Source: Proteobacteria bacterium 005FR1
Lineage (GTDB): Bacteria; Pseudomonadota; Gammaproteobacteria; Pseudomonadales; Cellvibrionaceae
DNA length: 64,000 nt
Assembly: GCA_026192395.1 (NCBI GenBank)
Contig: WACF01000001.1
Location: 2,974,309-3,038,308 of the forward strand
Reading direction: 5' to 3'
In this document: piece after piece, positions 34,041 to 42,891 of the stretch
How the letters are laid out: each line of letters starts with the position of its first letter
Position numbering within the stretch: the stretch's first letter is position 1
Made by a program: the position numbers and the translations under genes
The notes under the pieces: generated by a model
What the model saw: only the letters and a program-made list of their open reading frames with translations
Told to the model about the DNA's origin: nothing
Databases searched by the model: none

Positions 34041-35885
34041 TTAATCCAGCTTGCTCAGGTCCCGCACAGCACCCTTGTCGGCGCTGGTGGCCAGCATCGC
34101 ATAGGCCTTGAGCGCAGCGCTGACTTTGCGCGGGCGAGGCTCGGTCGGCTTCCAGGCTGCATCGCCGCGCTTGTCCATCTCGGTGCGGCGACGGTCCAGT
34201 TCAGCGTCACTGACCAGAACCTCGATGCGTCGCTGAGGAATATCGATACGAATGCGATCGCCGTTCTCCACCAGTCCGATGTTGCCCCCGGCAGCAGCCT
34301 CTGGCGAGACATGGCCAATGGACAAGCCCGAAGTGCCTCCCGAGAATCGACCGTCGGTCAGCAGCGCGCAGGATTTTCCGAGACCTTTCGATTTCAAATA
34401 ACTCGTGGGGTAAAGCATCTCCTGCATCCCGGGGCCGCCCTTGGGTCCTTCGTAGCGAACCACCACCACTTCGCCCGCCTGTACTTCGCCCTCGAGAATA
34501 ACCCGGACGGCCTCTTCCTGGCTTTCCACTACCCGTGCTGGACCTTCGAAAACCCAAATGCTTTCGTCGACGCCGGCGGTTTTGACCACGCAACCGTCGG
34601 GTGCGATGTTGCCTGTCAGCACAGCGAGACCGCCTTCAGCGGAATAAGCGTGCTCTACGCTGCGGATGCAGCCTTCCTTGCGATCCCGGTCGAGACTCGG
34701 CCAGCGGGTGTCCTGGCTAAAAGCCTGCTGGGTAGGAATGCCCGCGGGCCCCGCCTGGTAGAACCTCGTTACTGCCGGATCATCGCTCTGAGCGATGTCC
34801 CAGGTCTGCAGGGCCTCGGCGAATGTTCTGCTATGAACCGTAGGCAGTTCGTTGTGCAGCAGCCCGCCACGGTCGAGCTCGCCAAGGATGGCCATGACGC
34901 CGCCGGCCCGATGCACGTCTTCCATGTGGTAATTCTGGGTGCTGGGAGCGACCTTGCACAACTGCGGAATTCTTCTCGACATCCGGTCAATGTCCTTCAG
35001 GTCGAAATTTACACCGCCTTCCTGGGCGGCGGCCAGCAGGTGCAGGATCGTGTTGGTGGATCCACCCATGGCGATGTCCAGGGCGATGGCGTTTTCGAAG
35101 GCCTTCACGCTCGCAATGCTGCGCGGCAGAACACTTTCGTCATCCTGCTCGTAATAGCGGCGGGTGATGTCCATGACTGTTCTGCCCGCTCGCAGAAACA
35201 GCTCGCGGCGGTCCGCGTGAGTGGCGAGCAAGGAGCCGTTCCCCGGCAGTGACAGGCCCAAGGCTTCGGTCAGACAATTCATGGAGTTGGCGGTGAACAT
35301 GCCAGAGCAGGAGCCGCAGGTCGGACACGCCGATCGCTCATATTCCGCCACTGTTTCATCGCTTGCAGAGTCGTCGGCAGCGATGACCATCGCATCGATG
35401 AGATCCAGGCCGTGGCTGGCCAGCTTGGTCTTGCCGGCTTCCATCGGGCCACCCGACACGAATACGACCGGGATATTCAGCCGCATGGCCGCATTCAGCA
35501 TTCCGGGGGTGATCTTGTCGCAGTTGGAGATGCAGACCAGCGCATCAGCACAATGAGCATTGACCATGTACTCCACGGAATCGGCGATGATGTCCCGTGA
35601 TGGCAGGCTGTAGAGCATGCCGTCGTGACCCATGGCAATACCATCGTCGACAGCGATCGTGTTGAATTCCTTGGCTACCCCGCCCGCTCTTTCGATTTCC
35701 CGGGCCACCAGCTGACCCAAATCCTTCAGATGCACGTGGCCGGGAACGAACTGGGTAAAAGAATTGGCGATTGCAATGATCGGCTTCTGGAAGTCGTCAT
35801 CCTTCATTCCGGTCGCTCGCCAGAGCGCTCGCGCACCGGCCATATTGCGTCCGGAAGTGGAAGTTCGGGAGCGGTAAACGGGCAT
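34041..35885 (-). CDS. ilvD: Dihydroxy-acid dehydratase IlvD
   Basis: Dehydrates dihydroxy-isovalerate and dihydroxy-methylvalerate in valine/isoleucine synthesis. 614 residues, family length. The iron-sulfur ligands appear in [10 protein letters not shown] and [18 protein letters not shown], and the Mg-site in AIDDG-like [15 protein letters not shown]. Ends SKLD as usual. Works upstream of ilvE, which lies 11 kb away in this window. Stands alone between the terminator and argA. Confidence 0.98.
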   Translation of the reverse strand: MPVYRSRTSTSGRNMAGARALWRATGMKDDDFQKPIIAIANSFTQFVPGHVHLKDLGQLVAREIERAGGVAKEFNTIAVDDGIAMGHDGMLYSLPSRDIIADSVEYMVNAHCADALVCISNCDKITPGMLNAAMRLNIPVVFVSGGPMEAGKTKLASHGLDLIDAMVIAADDSASDETVAEYERSACPTCGSCSGMFTANSMNCLTEALGLSLPGNGSLLATHADRRELFLRAGRTVMDITRRYYEQDDESVLPRSIASVKAFENAIALDIAMGGSTNTILHLLAAAQEGGVNFDLKDIDRMSRRIPQLCKVAPSTQNYHMEDVHRAGGVMAILGELDRGGLLHNELPTVHSRTFAEALQTWDIAQSDDPAVTRFYQAGPAGIPTQQAFSQDTRWPSLDRDRKEGCIRSVEHAYSAEGGLAVLTGNIAPDGCVVKTAGVDESIWVFEGPARVVESQEEAVRVILEGEVQAGEVVVVRYEGPKGGPGMQEMLYPTSYLKSKGLGKSCALLTDGRFSGGTSGLSIGHVSPEAAAGGNIGLVENGDRIRIDIPQRRIEVLVSDAELDRRRTEMDKRGDAAWKPTEPRPRKVSAALKAYAMLATSADKGAVRDLSKLD

Positions 35886-36013
35886 AAAGTCACCTCGGTG
35901 GACAATTCTCGGTGGAGAAAGCAGGCATGCCGCCTGGGCAGTTCAAACGGGGCGGCAAGAATAACAGAAACCGTACAGTCGCGCCGACACGGGAGTGCCG
36001 GCGCAGGCGGCTG

Positions 36014-37378
36014 TCAGCGCGCGGGCAATTCTTTGATGAACACCTTCGAGTTGCGCTGAAAGTTATAGAGCTGTTGTCGCCTGCTTGGCAGGCTGGCGAC
36101 ATCCGCTGGCTGGAAGCCGTTCTCGATGAACCAGTGTGCAGTCTGAGTGGTGAGCACGAACAGCTTGCGGATGCTCTTTTGCCGGGCGATGTGCTCGATG
36201 CTCTTCAAAAGCTGCGCCCCCCTGCCCTGGTTTCGGTAATCATCACGAGTCGCCACGCAGGCGAGTTCAGCCATGCTGTCTTCGAAAGGATACAAAGCAG
36301 CACAGGCGATGATGGCTCCGTCTTTTTCGATGACGTGAAAGCGTTCGATCTCGGTCTCCAGCAGCTCTCGAGAGCGCCGTACCAGAATGCCCTGGCGTTC
36401 CATTGGTTCGATCAGCTCGAGAATGCCCCCAACGTCCTCGATAGTCGCCTGGCGGAGCGATTCATAGCTGTCGCTATGCACCATCGTGCCAGCACCGTCG
36501 CGGCTGAACAGTTCTTCGAGCAAGGCGCTGTCGGTCAGGTAGCTGATGATGTGCGCCCGCGGAACACCGTTGCGGCAGGCCTGATAGCAGGCGGAAAGAT
36601 TTAGCGGCAGGACCGGATCCTCTTCGCTGCGCTCATTGAGAAAGCGCTCGCAGTCGCGCAGTGTGAACTCGCGTTGCAGCTCCCCATCTTCATTGCTGAT
36701 GCCGGGCTTGTTGGTGAAGCAGATCAGCTTGTCGGCCTTTAGCGCGACCGCCACATGGGTTGCCACTTCGTCATAGGAGAGATTGAACATCTCCCCGGTC
36801 AGCGAAAACCCGAGATTGGAAATCAACACCACCGAGCCCTGATCGAGAGCGGCGCGAATGGCTTTCGCGTTGATTCTTCGAACTTTGCCCGTGTGCTGCA
36901 GGTCGCGGCCTTCGATGACTCCCTGAGGCATGCCGGTGACGAAATTGCCGCTCACCGTATTGATATGGGCTCCCTGCATCGGCGAGTTCGGCAGTCCCGC
37001 GGACAAGGCTGCCTCGATCTCAAATCGCAGCTCGCCGACCGCGCGGGTAATGGCGCCCATGTGGCGGGATTCGCTGATCCTAAGGCCGTGGTGGAAGTCA
37101 CTGTCAAGCTGACTCGCGGCCAGGTGCTCGTCAATTTGCGGTCGGGCCCCGTGCACCAGCACCAGACGGATGCCGAGACTGGTCAGCAAAGCGATGTCGT
37201 TGACGATCAGCTGAAAGTTGCCCTCGCGCATGCACTGACCCGGCATCATCAGCACAAAGGTCTTGCCCCGGTGCGCATTGATGTAAGGGGAGGCGTTGCG
37301 AAACCACTGAATGAAATCGGAATCGTTGGTGGACACTGTGGTGCTGATACTCAGGGGAGGTGGATGGGAATTGGCCAA
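36014..37378 (-). CDS. argA: N-acetylglutamate synthase ArgA
   Basis: First step of arginine synthesis. 454 residues: an amino-acid-kinase-like domain (about 25-300, FVLMMPGQCMREGNFQLIVNDIALLTSLGIRLV.. pattern) that binds arginine for feedback inhibition, and a C-terminal GNAT acetyltransferase domain (about 310-454, ATRDDYRNQGRGAQLL acetyl-CoA loop). Lies downstream of argE on the same strand, separated by a GTGAGAC inverted repeat. Long ATG frame; the first 20 residues are variable in the family. Confidence 0.96.
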   Translation of the reverse strand: MANSHPPPLSISTTVSTNDSDFIQWFRNASPYINAHRGKTFVLMMPGQCMREGNFQLIVNDIALLTSLGIRLVLVHGARPQIDEHLAASQLDSDFHHGLRISESRHMGAITRAVGELRFEIEAALSAGLPNSPMQGAHINTVSGNFVTGMPQGVIEGRDLQHTGKVRRINAKAIRAALDQGSVVLISNLGFSLTGEMFNLSYDEVATHVAVALKADKLICFTNKPGISNEDGELQREFTLRDCERFLNERSEEDPVLPLNLSACYQACRNGVPRAHIISYLTDSALLEELFSRDGAGTMVHSDSYESLRQATIEDVGGILELIEPMERQGILVRRSRELLETEIERFHVIEKDGAIIACAALYPFEDSMAELACVATRDDYRNQGRGAQLLKSIEHIARQKSIRKLFVLTTQTAHWFIENGFQPADVASLPSRRQQLYNFQRNSKVFIKELPAR

Positions 37379-37417
37379 ATTAAGCTGGATGTCGGCGGTG
37401 TGTCAATCTACAGGCTG

Positions 37418-37504
37418 GTGAGACGTCAGATGTAAGATGTGAGACGAAAGGGCCAGTCCGTAGCAGACCATTTTTCATCTTGCGTCTCACATGTCACGTC
37501 TCAC
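37418..37504. repeat. GTGAGACG inverted repeat between argE and argA
   Basis: GTGAGACG occurs at 37418-37425 and 37439-37446, and its complement CGTCTCAC at 37483-37490 and 37497-37504. This makes a two-step inverted repeat with a 36-base centre. The outer right copy contains the argE stop codon (TGA, 37501-37503 on the minus strand). Confidence 0.85.
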
Positions 37505-38658
37505 GCCCCCTCAACACAGAAGCGCTGGACCAGATCCGTCAATGCATCCACTGCGGGCTGTACCTGATCGAGTGGAATGAACTCATCGGGCTGGTGCGCC
37601 TGGTCGATCGAGCCGGGGCCGAACACGATGGTTTCCATTCCAAGCTGCTGCATGAAGGCTGCCTCGGTGGCGAAGGCGACACTTTCCGCCTGATGTCCGG
37701 TTAGCTTCTCCACCGCCTGAACCAGCGCGGAATCGGCTGATTCCTCGAAGGGATCGACACCGCCAATCAGCGCCTCGCACAGAATCTGGGTTCCGGTTGT
37801 TTCCCGGATTGCATCGAAGCGGCGGTCGATCACCTCGCGCAGCTCACTTACCTGCATTCCCGGCAAGGGTCGCAGGTCGAAATGCAGCTCACAGTGGCCG
37901 CAGATCCGGTTGGGATTGTCGCCACCGTGGATATGGCCGAGGTTCAGGGTGGGAATGGCGACGTCGAATCCGGGGTTGTTATACCGGGACTGCAGCTCCG
38001 TTCGGAATGCCAGCAGATCACCGATGACCAAATGCATGGCCTCCATCGCATTCTTACCGAGTGCGGGATTGGATGAGTGCCCGGCGAGGCCCTGGATTCG
38101 CACCGACTCCATCATGATGCCCTTATGCATACGCACCGGCTTCAGCCCGGTAGGCTCCCCCACCACGGCGTATCGCCCCTTCGGTCGGCCCAACTGGGTC
38201 AGCAGGCGCGCACCGTCCATCGAGCTCTCTTCATCGGCGGTGGCGAGGATGATCAGAGGCTGCTGTAGCTGGCCCTTGGCAAACTGCTCCGCAGCGGCCA
38301 ATGCCACCGGGAAGAAACCCTTCATGTCGGTGGCGCCGAGACCATAGAGGCGGTCGTTCTGCTCGGTCAGCCGAAAGGGATCGTGTTGCCAGCGGTTCTC
38401 GTCGTAGGGAACCGTATCGGTATGTCCTGCCAGCACCAGCCCGCCGGGCCCACTGCCGAGAGTGGCGATCAGGTTCGCCTTGTTCGGGCGGCCCGGAATC
38501 GGCATGACCTCGGTGGCAAAACCCAGTTCGTTGCACCAGTTGGCCAGAACGTCGATCACGCCCCGGTTGCCCATGTCCCACTGGGCTGACGGGCTGCTGA
38601 CGGACGGGACGGCCACCAGCTGGGAGAGCCTGTCGCGATAAGATTTCAAAAGATTCAT
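37501..38658 (-). CDS. argE: Acetylornithine deacetylase ArgE
   Basis: M20-family zinc deacetylase giving ornithine. 385 residues. Metal ligands are visible in VLAGHTDTVPYDENRW, GLGATDMKGFFPVAL and the TADEESSMDGARL Glu pair, with HGGDNPNRICGHCE in the dimerisation domain. It forms a row with argA, also on the minus strand. The last codons run into the GTGAGACG repeat that supplies its stop. Confidence 0.96.
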   Translation of the reverse strand: MNLLKSYRDRLSQLVAVPSVSSPSAQWDMGNRGVIDVLANWCNELGFATEVMPIPGRPNKANLIATLGSGPGGLVLAGHTDTVPYDENRWQHDPFRLTEQNDRLYGLGATDMKGFFPVALAAAEQFAKGQLQQPLIILATADEESSMDGARLLTQLGRPKGRYAVVGEPTGLKPVRMHKGIMMESVRIQGLAGHSSNPALGKNAMEAMHLVIGDLLAFRTELQSRYNNPGFDVAIPTLNLGHIHGGDNPNRICGHCELHFDLRPLPGMQVSELREVIDRRFDAIRETTGTQILCEALIGGVDPFEESADSALVQAVEKLTGHQAESVAFATEAAFMQQLGMETIVFGPGSIDQAHQPDEFIPLDQVQPAVDALTDLVQRFCVEGA

Positions 38659-38744
38659 AGAGTCGCCAAAGCCGCCAGCTCAGTAAAGGTCCCACGGCGA
38701 GGACCGCTCGGGTCATTCCGCGCAGTCGACGAGGGCGAGTGGAC

Positions 38745-40019
38745 CTAAAATACCGTTCTGAACAAATAGAAGAAGATAATGGCCAGACCTGCGCCCGCAG
38801 GCAAGGTGATGATCCAGGACATAAAGATGGTCCCGATTACACCCAAGTTCAAGGCGCCGATGCCTCGCGCAAGTCCGACGCCCAGTACAGCGCCCACGAG
38901 CGTATGGGTGGTTGAAATGGGCAGCCCCGTTCCCGAGGCGAATACGACTGTCGCGGCTGCTCCCAGTTCCGCCGCAAAACCGCGACTTGGCGTCAGTTCG
39001 GTAATCTTCTTGCCGATGGTGGCGATAACGCGGTACCCATAGGTGGCCAGACCGGCGACGATGCCGAGCGCCCCCAAAAGCAGAATCCAGCTGGGCATGA
39101 TTGCCTGCTCGCCGACAAGCCCGCCGCTGCTGACCACGCTGTAGACAGCGGCCAGCGGACCCACTGCATTGGCCACATCGTTGGAGCCGTGGGCGAAAGC
39201 CATCGCGCAGGCGGTGAAAATCATCAGCACCGCAAAGACTCGCTCAACGCCCGCAAAGCGGTTCCCCGATTGCGGAATGTCCCTTTCGTGGATTCGGCTG
39301 AGCATGGCGATACCAATTCCCGCGACCAGCAAACCCACCACGGCTGAGTAGCCGGACGCTTCCCACATCCCCACTTCCACCCCAATGTCTTCGAACACAT
39401 GTTTGAGGCCCTTGATCAGGGTCACCATGGATATCAGAAAGCCCACTGCGAACATGTAGAACGGAATGTAGCGTTTGGCTCTGACAAATGGATCATCGCT
39501 GTCGAGTATCAACGCCTGGACGCTGCGAAATAGACCGTAGGCGATTGCACCTGCCAAAACCGGTGACACCACCCAGCTTGCGACGATGCTACCGACCCGA
39601 CCCCAATCCACCGCGTCGACGCCCACGCCCACCGCGGCGAAGCCGACAATGGCGCCGACAATCGAGTGAGTCGTTGAAACCGGCCAGCCTCGCAAGCTGG
39701 CGACCAGCAGCCAGATGCCCGCGGCCAGCAGTGCGGACATCATGCCGAATACCAGCAGCTGTGGATCATCGGACAGAATTTCCGGATCGATGATGCCTTT
39801 GCGAATCGTCGAGGTCACCTCGCCGCCAGCCAGATAGGCGCCGAGAAACTCGAAGATCATCGCGATCACGATCGCCTGCTTGATGGTCAGCGCTCGGGAG
39901 CCCACCGAGGTTCCCATGGCGTTGGCCACGTCGTTGGCGCCTACCCCCCAGGCCATGAACACACCGAAGATGCAGGCCAGCACCAGTAGCAACGTGCCGT
40001 ACTCGGCAATTACCGCCAT
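38745..40019 (-). CDS. Pit-family inorganic phosphate transporter
   Basis: 424 residues, about ten membrane helices, with the duplicated PiT signature: GVGANDVANAMGTSVGSRAL near the N-terminus and FAHGSNDVANAVGPLAA in the second half, and the twin PVSTTHS / PISTTHT motifs. It imports metal-phosphate. The DUF47 (PhoU-like) gene just upstream on the same strand is its usual partner. Confidence 0.96.
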   Translation of the reverse strand: MAVIAEYGTLLLVLACIFGVFMAWGVGANDVANAMGTSVGSRALTIKQAIVIAMIFEFLGAYLAGGEVTSTIRKGIIDPEILSDDPQLLVFGMMSALLAAGIWLLVASLRGWPVSTTHSIVGAIVGFAAVGVGVDAVDWGRVGSIVASWVVSPVLAGAIAYGLFRSVQALILDSDDPFVRAKRYIPFYMFAVGFLISMVTLIKGLKHVFEDIGVEVGMWEASGYSAVVGLLVAGIGIAMLSRIHERDIPQSGNRFAGVERVFAVLMIFTACAMAFAHGSNDVANAVGPLAAVYSVVSSGGLVGEQAIMPSWILLLGALGIVAGLATYGYRVIATIGKKITELTPSRGFAAELGAAATVVFASGTGLPISTTHTLVGAVLGVGLARGIGALNLGVIGTIFMSWIITLPAGAGLAIIFFYLFRTVF

Positions 40020-40068
40020 TTGATCCCCCGAAAATCAATCAACAAGCATTAAAAATGTGAAAGCGCCG

Positions 40069-40749
40069 TTATCGCGCCAGAAGCAGCTCCAGCCGGCTGC
40101 CTACGCGCTGAGCGCGGTTGGATAGCTCGCCCACCCATTCGATTACTTTGTACAGGAACATCACATCGATCGGCGGCAGACTGCGCTCGATCGCGAACAA
40201 TTCACGGCGTATTTCGACTTCCAGTTCGTCGGACCTGTGCTCGCGGCTGTCGAGCTCCCGGATGAGATTCTCGACCACGGTGATTTCGTGGCCACTGAAG
40301 CCGGTCTCCAGCAACTCGTCCAGCTCATTGATGGCCTTCAAGGCCTGATTAGCCGCGTCCACGGCCGACTGAACGAACTCCTGCATGCGCGCCTGCAAGG
40401 GCTCTGGAACGCTCATCTTGCGACCCAGCATGATGCCGGCGATGTCGCGCGCGCAGTTGGCGATGGCGTCCTGCATGGAGAGCAGTTCCAGCAGGTCGGT
40501 ACGCGGCACCGGCAAAAACAGGCTTTTCGGCAAGTGCAATCGCAGGTTTTTCTTCAGTTCATCGGCTTCATTTTCGCGTGCAGCGATTCGGTGCTGAATG
40601 GTGTCCGCGGTCTGCCAGTCATCAGCGACAACGGCCTGAAAGAAAGGGATCAGCTCCTCGGCAGCGGCGCAGGCGGCGGCCATGTGATCCTGCATGGGCT
40701 TGATGGGTGATCTGCCGAAGAGATTGGCGAATGGGTTGCTCACTGCCAT
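40069..40749 (-). CDS. DUF47/TIGR00153 PhoU-like protein, Pit partner
   Basis: 226 residues; the start MAVSNPFANLFGRSPIKPMQ is chosen for AGGA seven bases before it and family fit, discarding a 90-codon upstream extension. All-helical PhoU-like fold with metal-cluster motifs (EADELKKNLR, DSREHRSDELE). Such proteins are thought to regulate the neighbouring Pit transporter, whose gene follows after 49 bases. Confidence 0.94.
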   Translation of the reverse strand: MAVSNPFANLFGRSPIKPMQDHMAAACAAAEELIPFFQAVVADDWQTADTIQHRIAARENEADELKKNLRLHLPKSLFLPVPRTDLLELLSMQDAIANCARDIAGIMLGRKMSVPEPLQARMQEFVQSAVDAANQALKAINELDELLETGFSGHEITVVENLIRELDSREHRSDELEVEIRRELFAIERSLPPIDVMFLYKVIEWVGELSNRAQRVGSRLELLLAR

Positions 40750-41036
40750 AACAGCATCCTGTTTGTACTCGTTGCAATGGATAAGAACCGATGCACGGAC
40801 TGACAGGTTCGTGCAAAAAACGGTTCTGAAGAGGGCCGATGCGAGAACAACCGGCCCCTGCTTGCGATTTCGACGGCGCGCATTATGACAAAAACGCCGG
40901 CAATGCTCGAGCTCGAGCGCAAGGGGGACGCCCGAGCCGGATTTGGGATGTCGCCAGTATTGCTCCTGCCCTTTAAGGGCTACAATCGAGCGAGCAACCC
41001 TACTCAGCGACAAACCCACTCAGGAAAGGTTTGATT

Positions 41037-42809
41037 ATGGCGGAAATCGCGGCGGCGGATCGCATCCTGGATTTGCGCACCCTCCTTAATGACCTGGTGG
41101 CCGATGGCCTCATTCACCAGGACGACGCCAACAGTATTGCCGGCGCTGTGCGCACGCGCGAACAGGCCGCCATGCACCCCCTCGCCTACATTGCCACCCA
41201 GCAGTTGAGCGACCGCTCCCGCCCGGGCAAAACCCTTCATCTGGACGCGCTGACTGAATGGCTGGCGGAAAAGGCGGAACTGCCGCTTGTTCACATCGAC
41301 CCGCTCAAGATCAAGGTGGCCAAGGTCACCGAGGTGATGTCCTACGCCTTCGCCAAGCGCCACGGCATCCTCTGCGTGGCGGTGAATGCAGAGGAGGTCA
41401 CCATTGCCACCACCCAGCCTTTTGTCAGCGCCTGGAAGCCGCAGCTTGAGCACACCGCCCGCAAAGCCGTGCGCATCGCGATGGCAAATCCCGGAGATAT
41501 CGAGCGCTTCATGGTGGAGTTCTATACCCTCTCCCGCTCAGTGACCGGCGCCAAAGGGATGACGGGTGCATCCAATGTCACCAACTTCGAGCAACTGCTC
41601 GAACTGGGGCAGATGACCGACCCCGAAGCGAACGACCAGCACATCGTCAACATCGTCGACTGGCTGCTGCAGTATGCCTTCGACCAGCGCGCCAGCGATA
41701 TCCATCTTGAGCCGCGCCGGGAAGTGGGCAAGGTGCGCTTTCGAATCGATGGTGTGCTGCATCAGGTCTATGAATTCCCTGCCTCGGTGGCCAACGCGGT
41801 CACCAGCCGGATCAAGATTCTCGGCCGGATGAACGTGGCGGAAAAGCGCAAGCCGCAGGACGGTCGGGTTAAGACCAAGCGCGCCGACGGCAGCGAGGTG
41901 GAGTTGCGTCTGTCGACCTTACCCACTGCTTTTGGCGAAAAGATGGTGATGCGGATCTTCGATCCGGACGTGCTGCTGCGTACCTTCGCCGAGCTGGGCC
42001 TTACCGGCGACGACCACGCCCGCTGGCAATCCATGGTGAACCGCCCGAACGGGATTGTGCTGGTGACCGGCCCTACGGGTTCCGGTAAAACCACCACCCT
42101 GTATTCGACCCTCAAGCAGCTGGCCACCTCCGAAGTGAATGTGAGCACCATCGAAGATCCCATCGAGATGGTGGAGGAGGCCTTCAACCAGACCCAGGTC
42201 CAGCACCAGATCGGTCTTGATTTCGCCGCCGGGGTCCGGACCCTGATGCGGCAGGACCCGGACATCATCATGGTGGGCGAGATCCGCGACCTGGAGACCG
42301 CGCAAATGGCGATCCAGGCGGCACTCACCGGGCACCTGGTGCTATCCACACTGCACACCAACGACGCCCCGACCTCGGTGACCCGTCTGCTGGACCTGGG
42401 CGTGCCGGGCTATCTGATCAAATCCACCGTGCTCGGCATCGTCGCCCAGCGTCTGGTGCGGACCCTCTGCCCTCACTGCAAAGAACCCGGCGAGCTGGAT
42501 CTGCCCGCCTGGCAGGAGTTGGTCAAGCCGTGGAAGGCGCCCGGCCCCAAGCAGGTGTACAAACCAGTGGGCTGTCTGGAGTGTCGCAACACCGGCTACC
42601 TGGGCCGTCAGGGTCTTTATGAAATGCTGCCAATCTCCGAGCCCATCAAGGAGCTGATCACCGATAGCTGCGAACCCCAGTTGCTGCGCAAACAGGGCAT
42701 GAAAGAAGGGATGCGCACCCTGCGCCTGGCAGGCGCGCAAAAGGTCGCTGCCGGCATCACCACCATCGAAGAGGTAATGCGGGTCGCACCGCCGCCTGAT
42801 ACGATTTAG
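41037..42809 (+). CDS. GspE/PilB-family secretion ATPase
   Basis: 590 residues. An N-terminal GspE_N-like domain (about 1-150), then the AAA+ hexameric ATPase: Walker A GPTGSGKTTT (about 345-354), Asp box, Walker B DPDIIMVGEIRD, His box (HLVLSTLHTNDAPTS) and a zinc-type tetracysteine (CPHC and CLEC, about 479 and 517). AGGAAAGG precedes the ATG. No pilin, GspF or other secretion genes lie nearby, so its machine is unclear; it stands alone before glnE. Confidence 0.9.
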   Translation: MAEIAAADRILDLRTLLNDLVADGLIHQDDANSIAGAVRTREQAAMHPLAYIATQQLSDRSRPGKTLHLDALTEWLAEKAELPLVHIDPLKIKVAKVTEVMSYAFAKRHGILCVAVNAEEVTIATTQPFVSAWKPQLEHTARKAVRIAMANPGDIERFMVEFYTLSRSVTGAKGMTGASNVTNFEQLLELGQMTDPEANDQHIVNIVDWLLQYAFDQRASDIHLEPRREVGKVRFRIDGVLHQVYEFPASVANAVTSRIKILGRMNVAEKRKPQDGRVKTKRADGSEVELRLSTLPTAFGEKMVMRIFDPDVLLRTFAELGLTGDDHARWQSMVNRPNGIVLVTGPTGSGKTTTLYSTLKQLATSEVNVSTIEDPIEMVEEAFNQTQVQHQIGLDFAAGVRTLMRQDPDIIMVGEIRDLETAQMAIQAALTGHLVLSTLHTNDAPTSVTRLLDLGVPGYLIKSTVLGIVAQRLVRTLCPHCKEPGELDLPAWQELVKPWKAPGPKQVYKPVGCLECRNTGYLGRQGLYEMLPISEPIKELITDSCEPQLLRKQGMKEGMRTLRLAGAQKVAAGITTIEEVMRVAPPPDTI

Positions 42810-42891
42810 GCGTTTGCCTGTGCGACTCGCTGAAAATGCGTCAACTAGCCGGTCAGGGCACCCGAGTCGCCAGCCGCCAATTGGGAGTTTT

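Noticed and set aside
40750..41019. N-terminal extension of the DUF47 gene
   Set aside because: The 90 extra codons have no family similarity and a good ribosome-binding site precedes the internal ATG.
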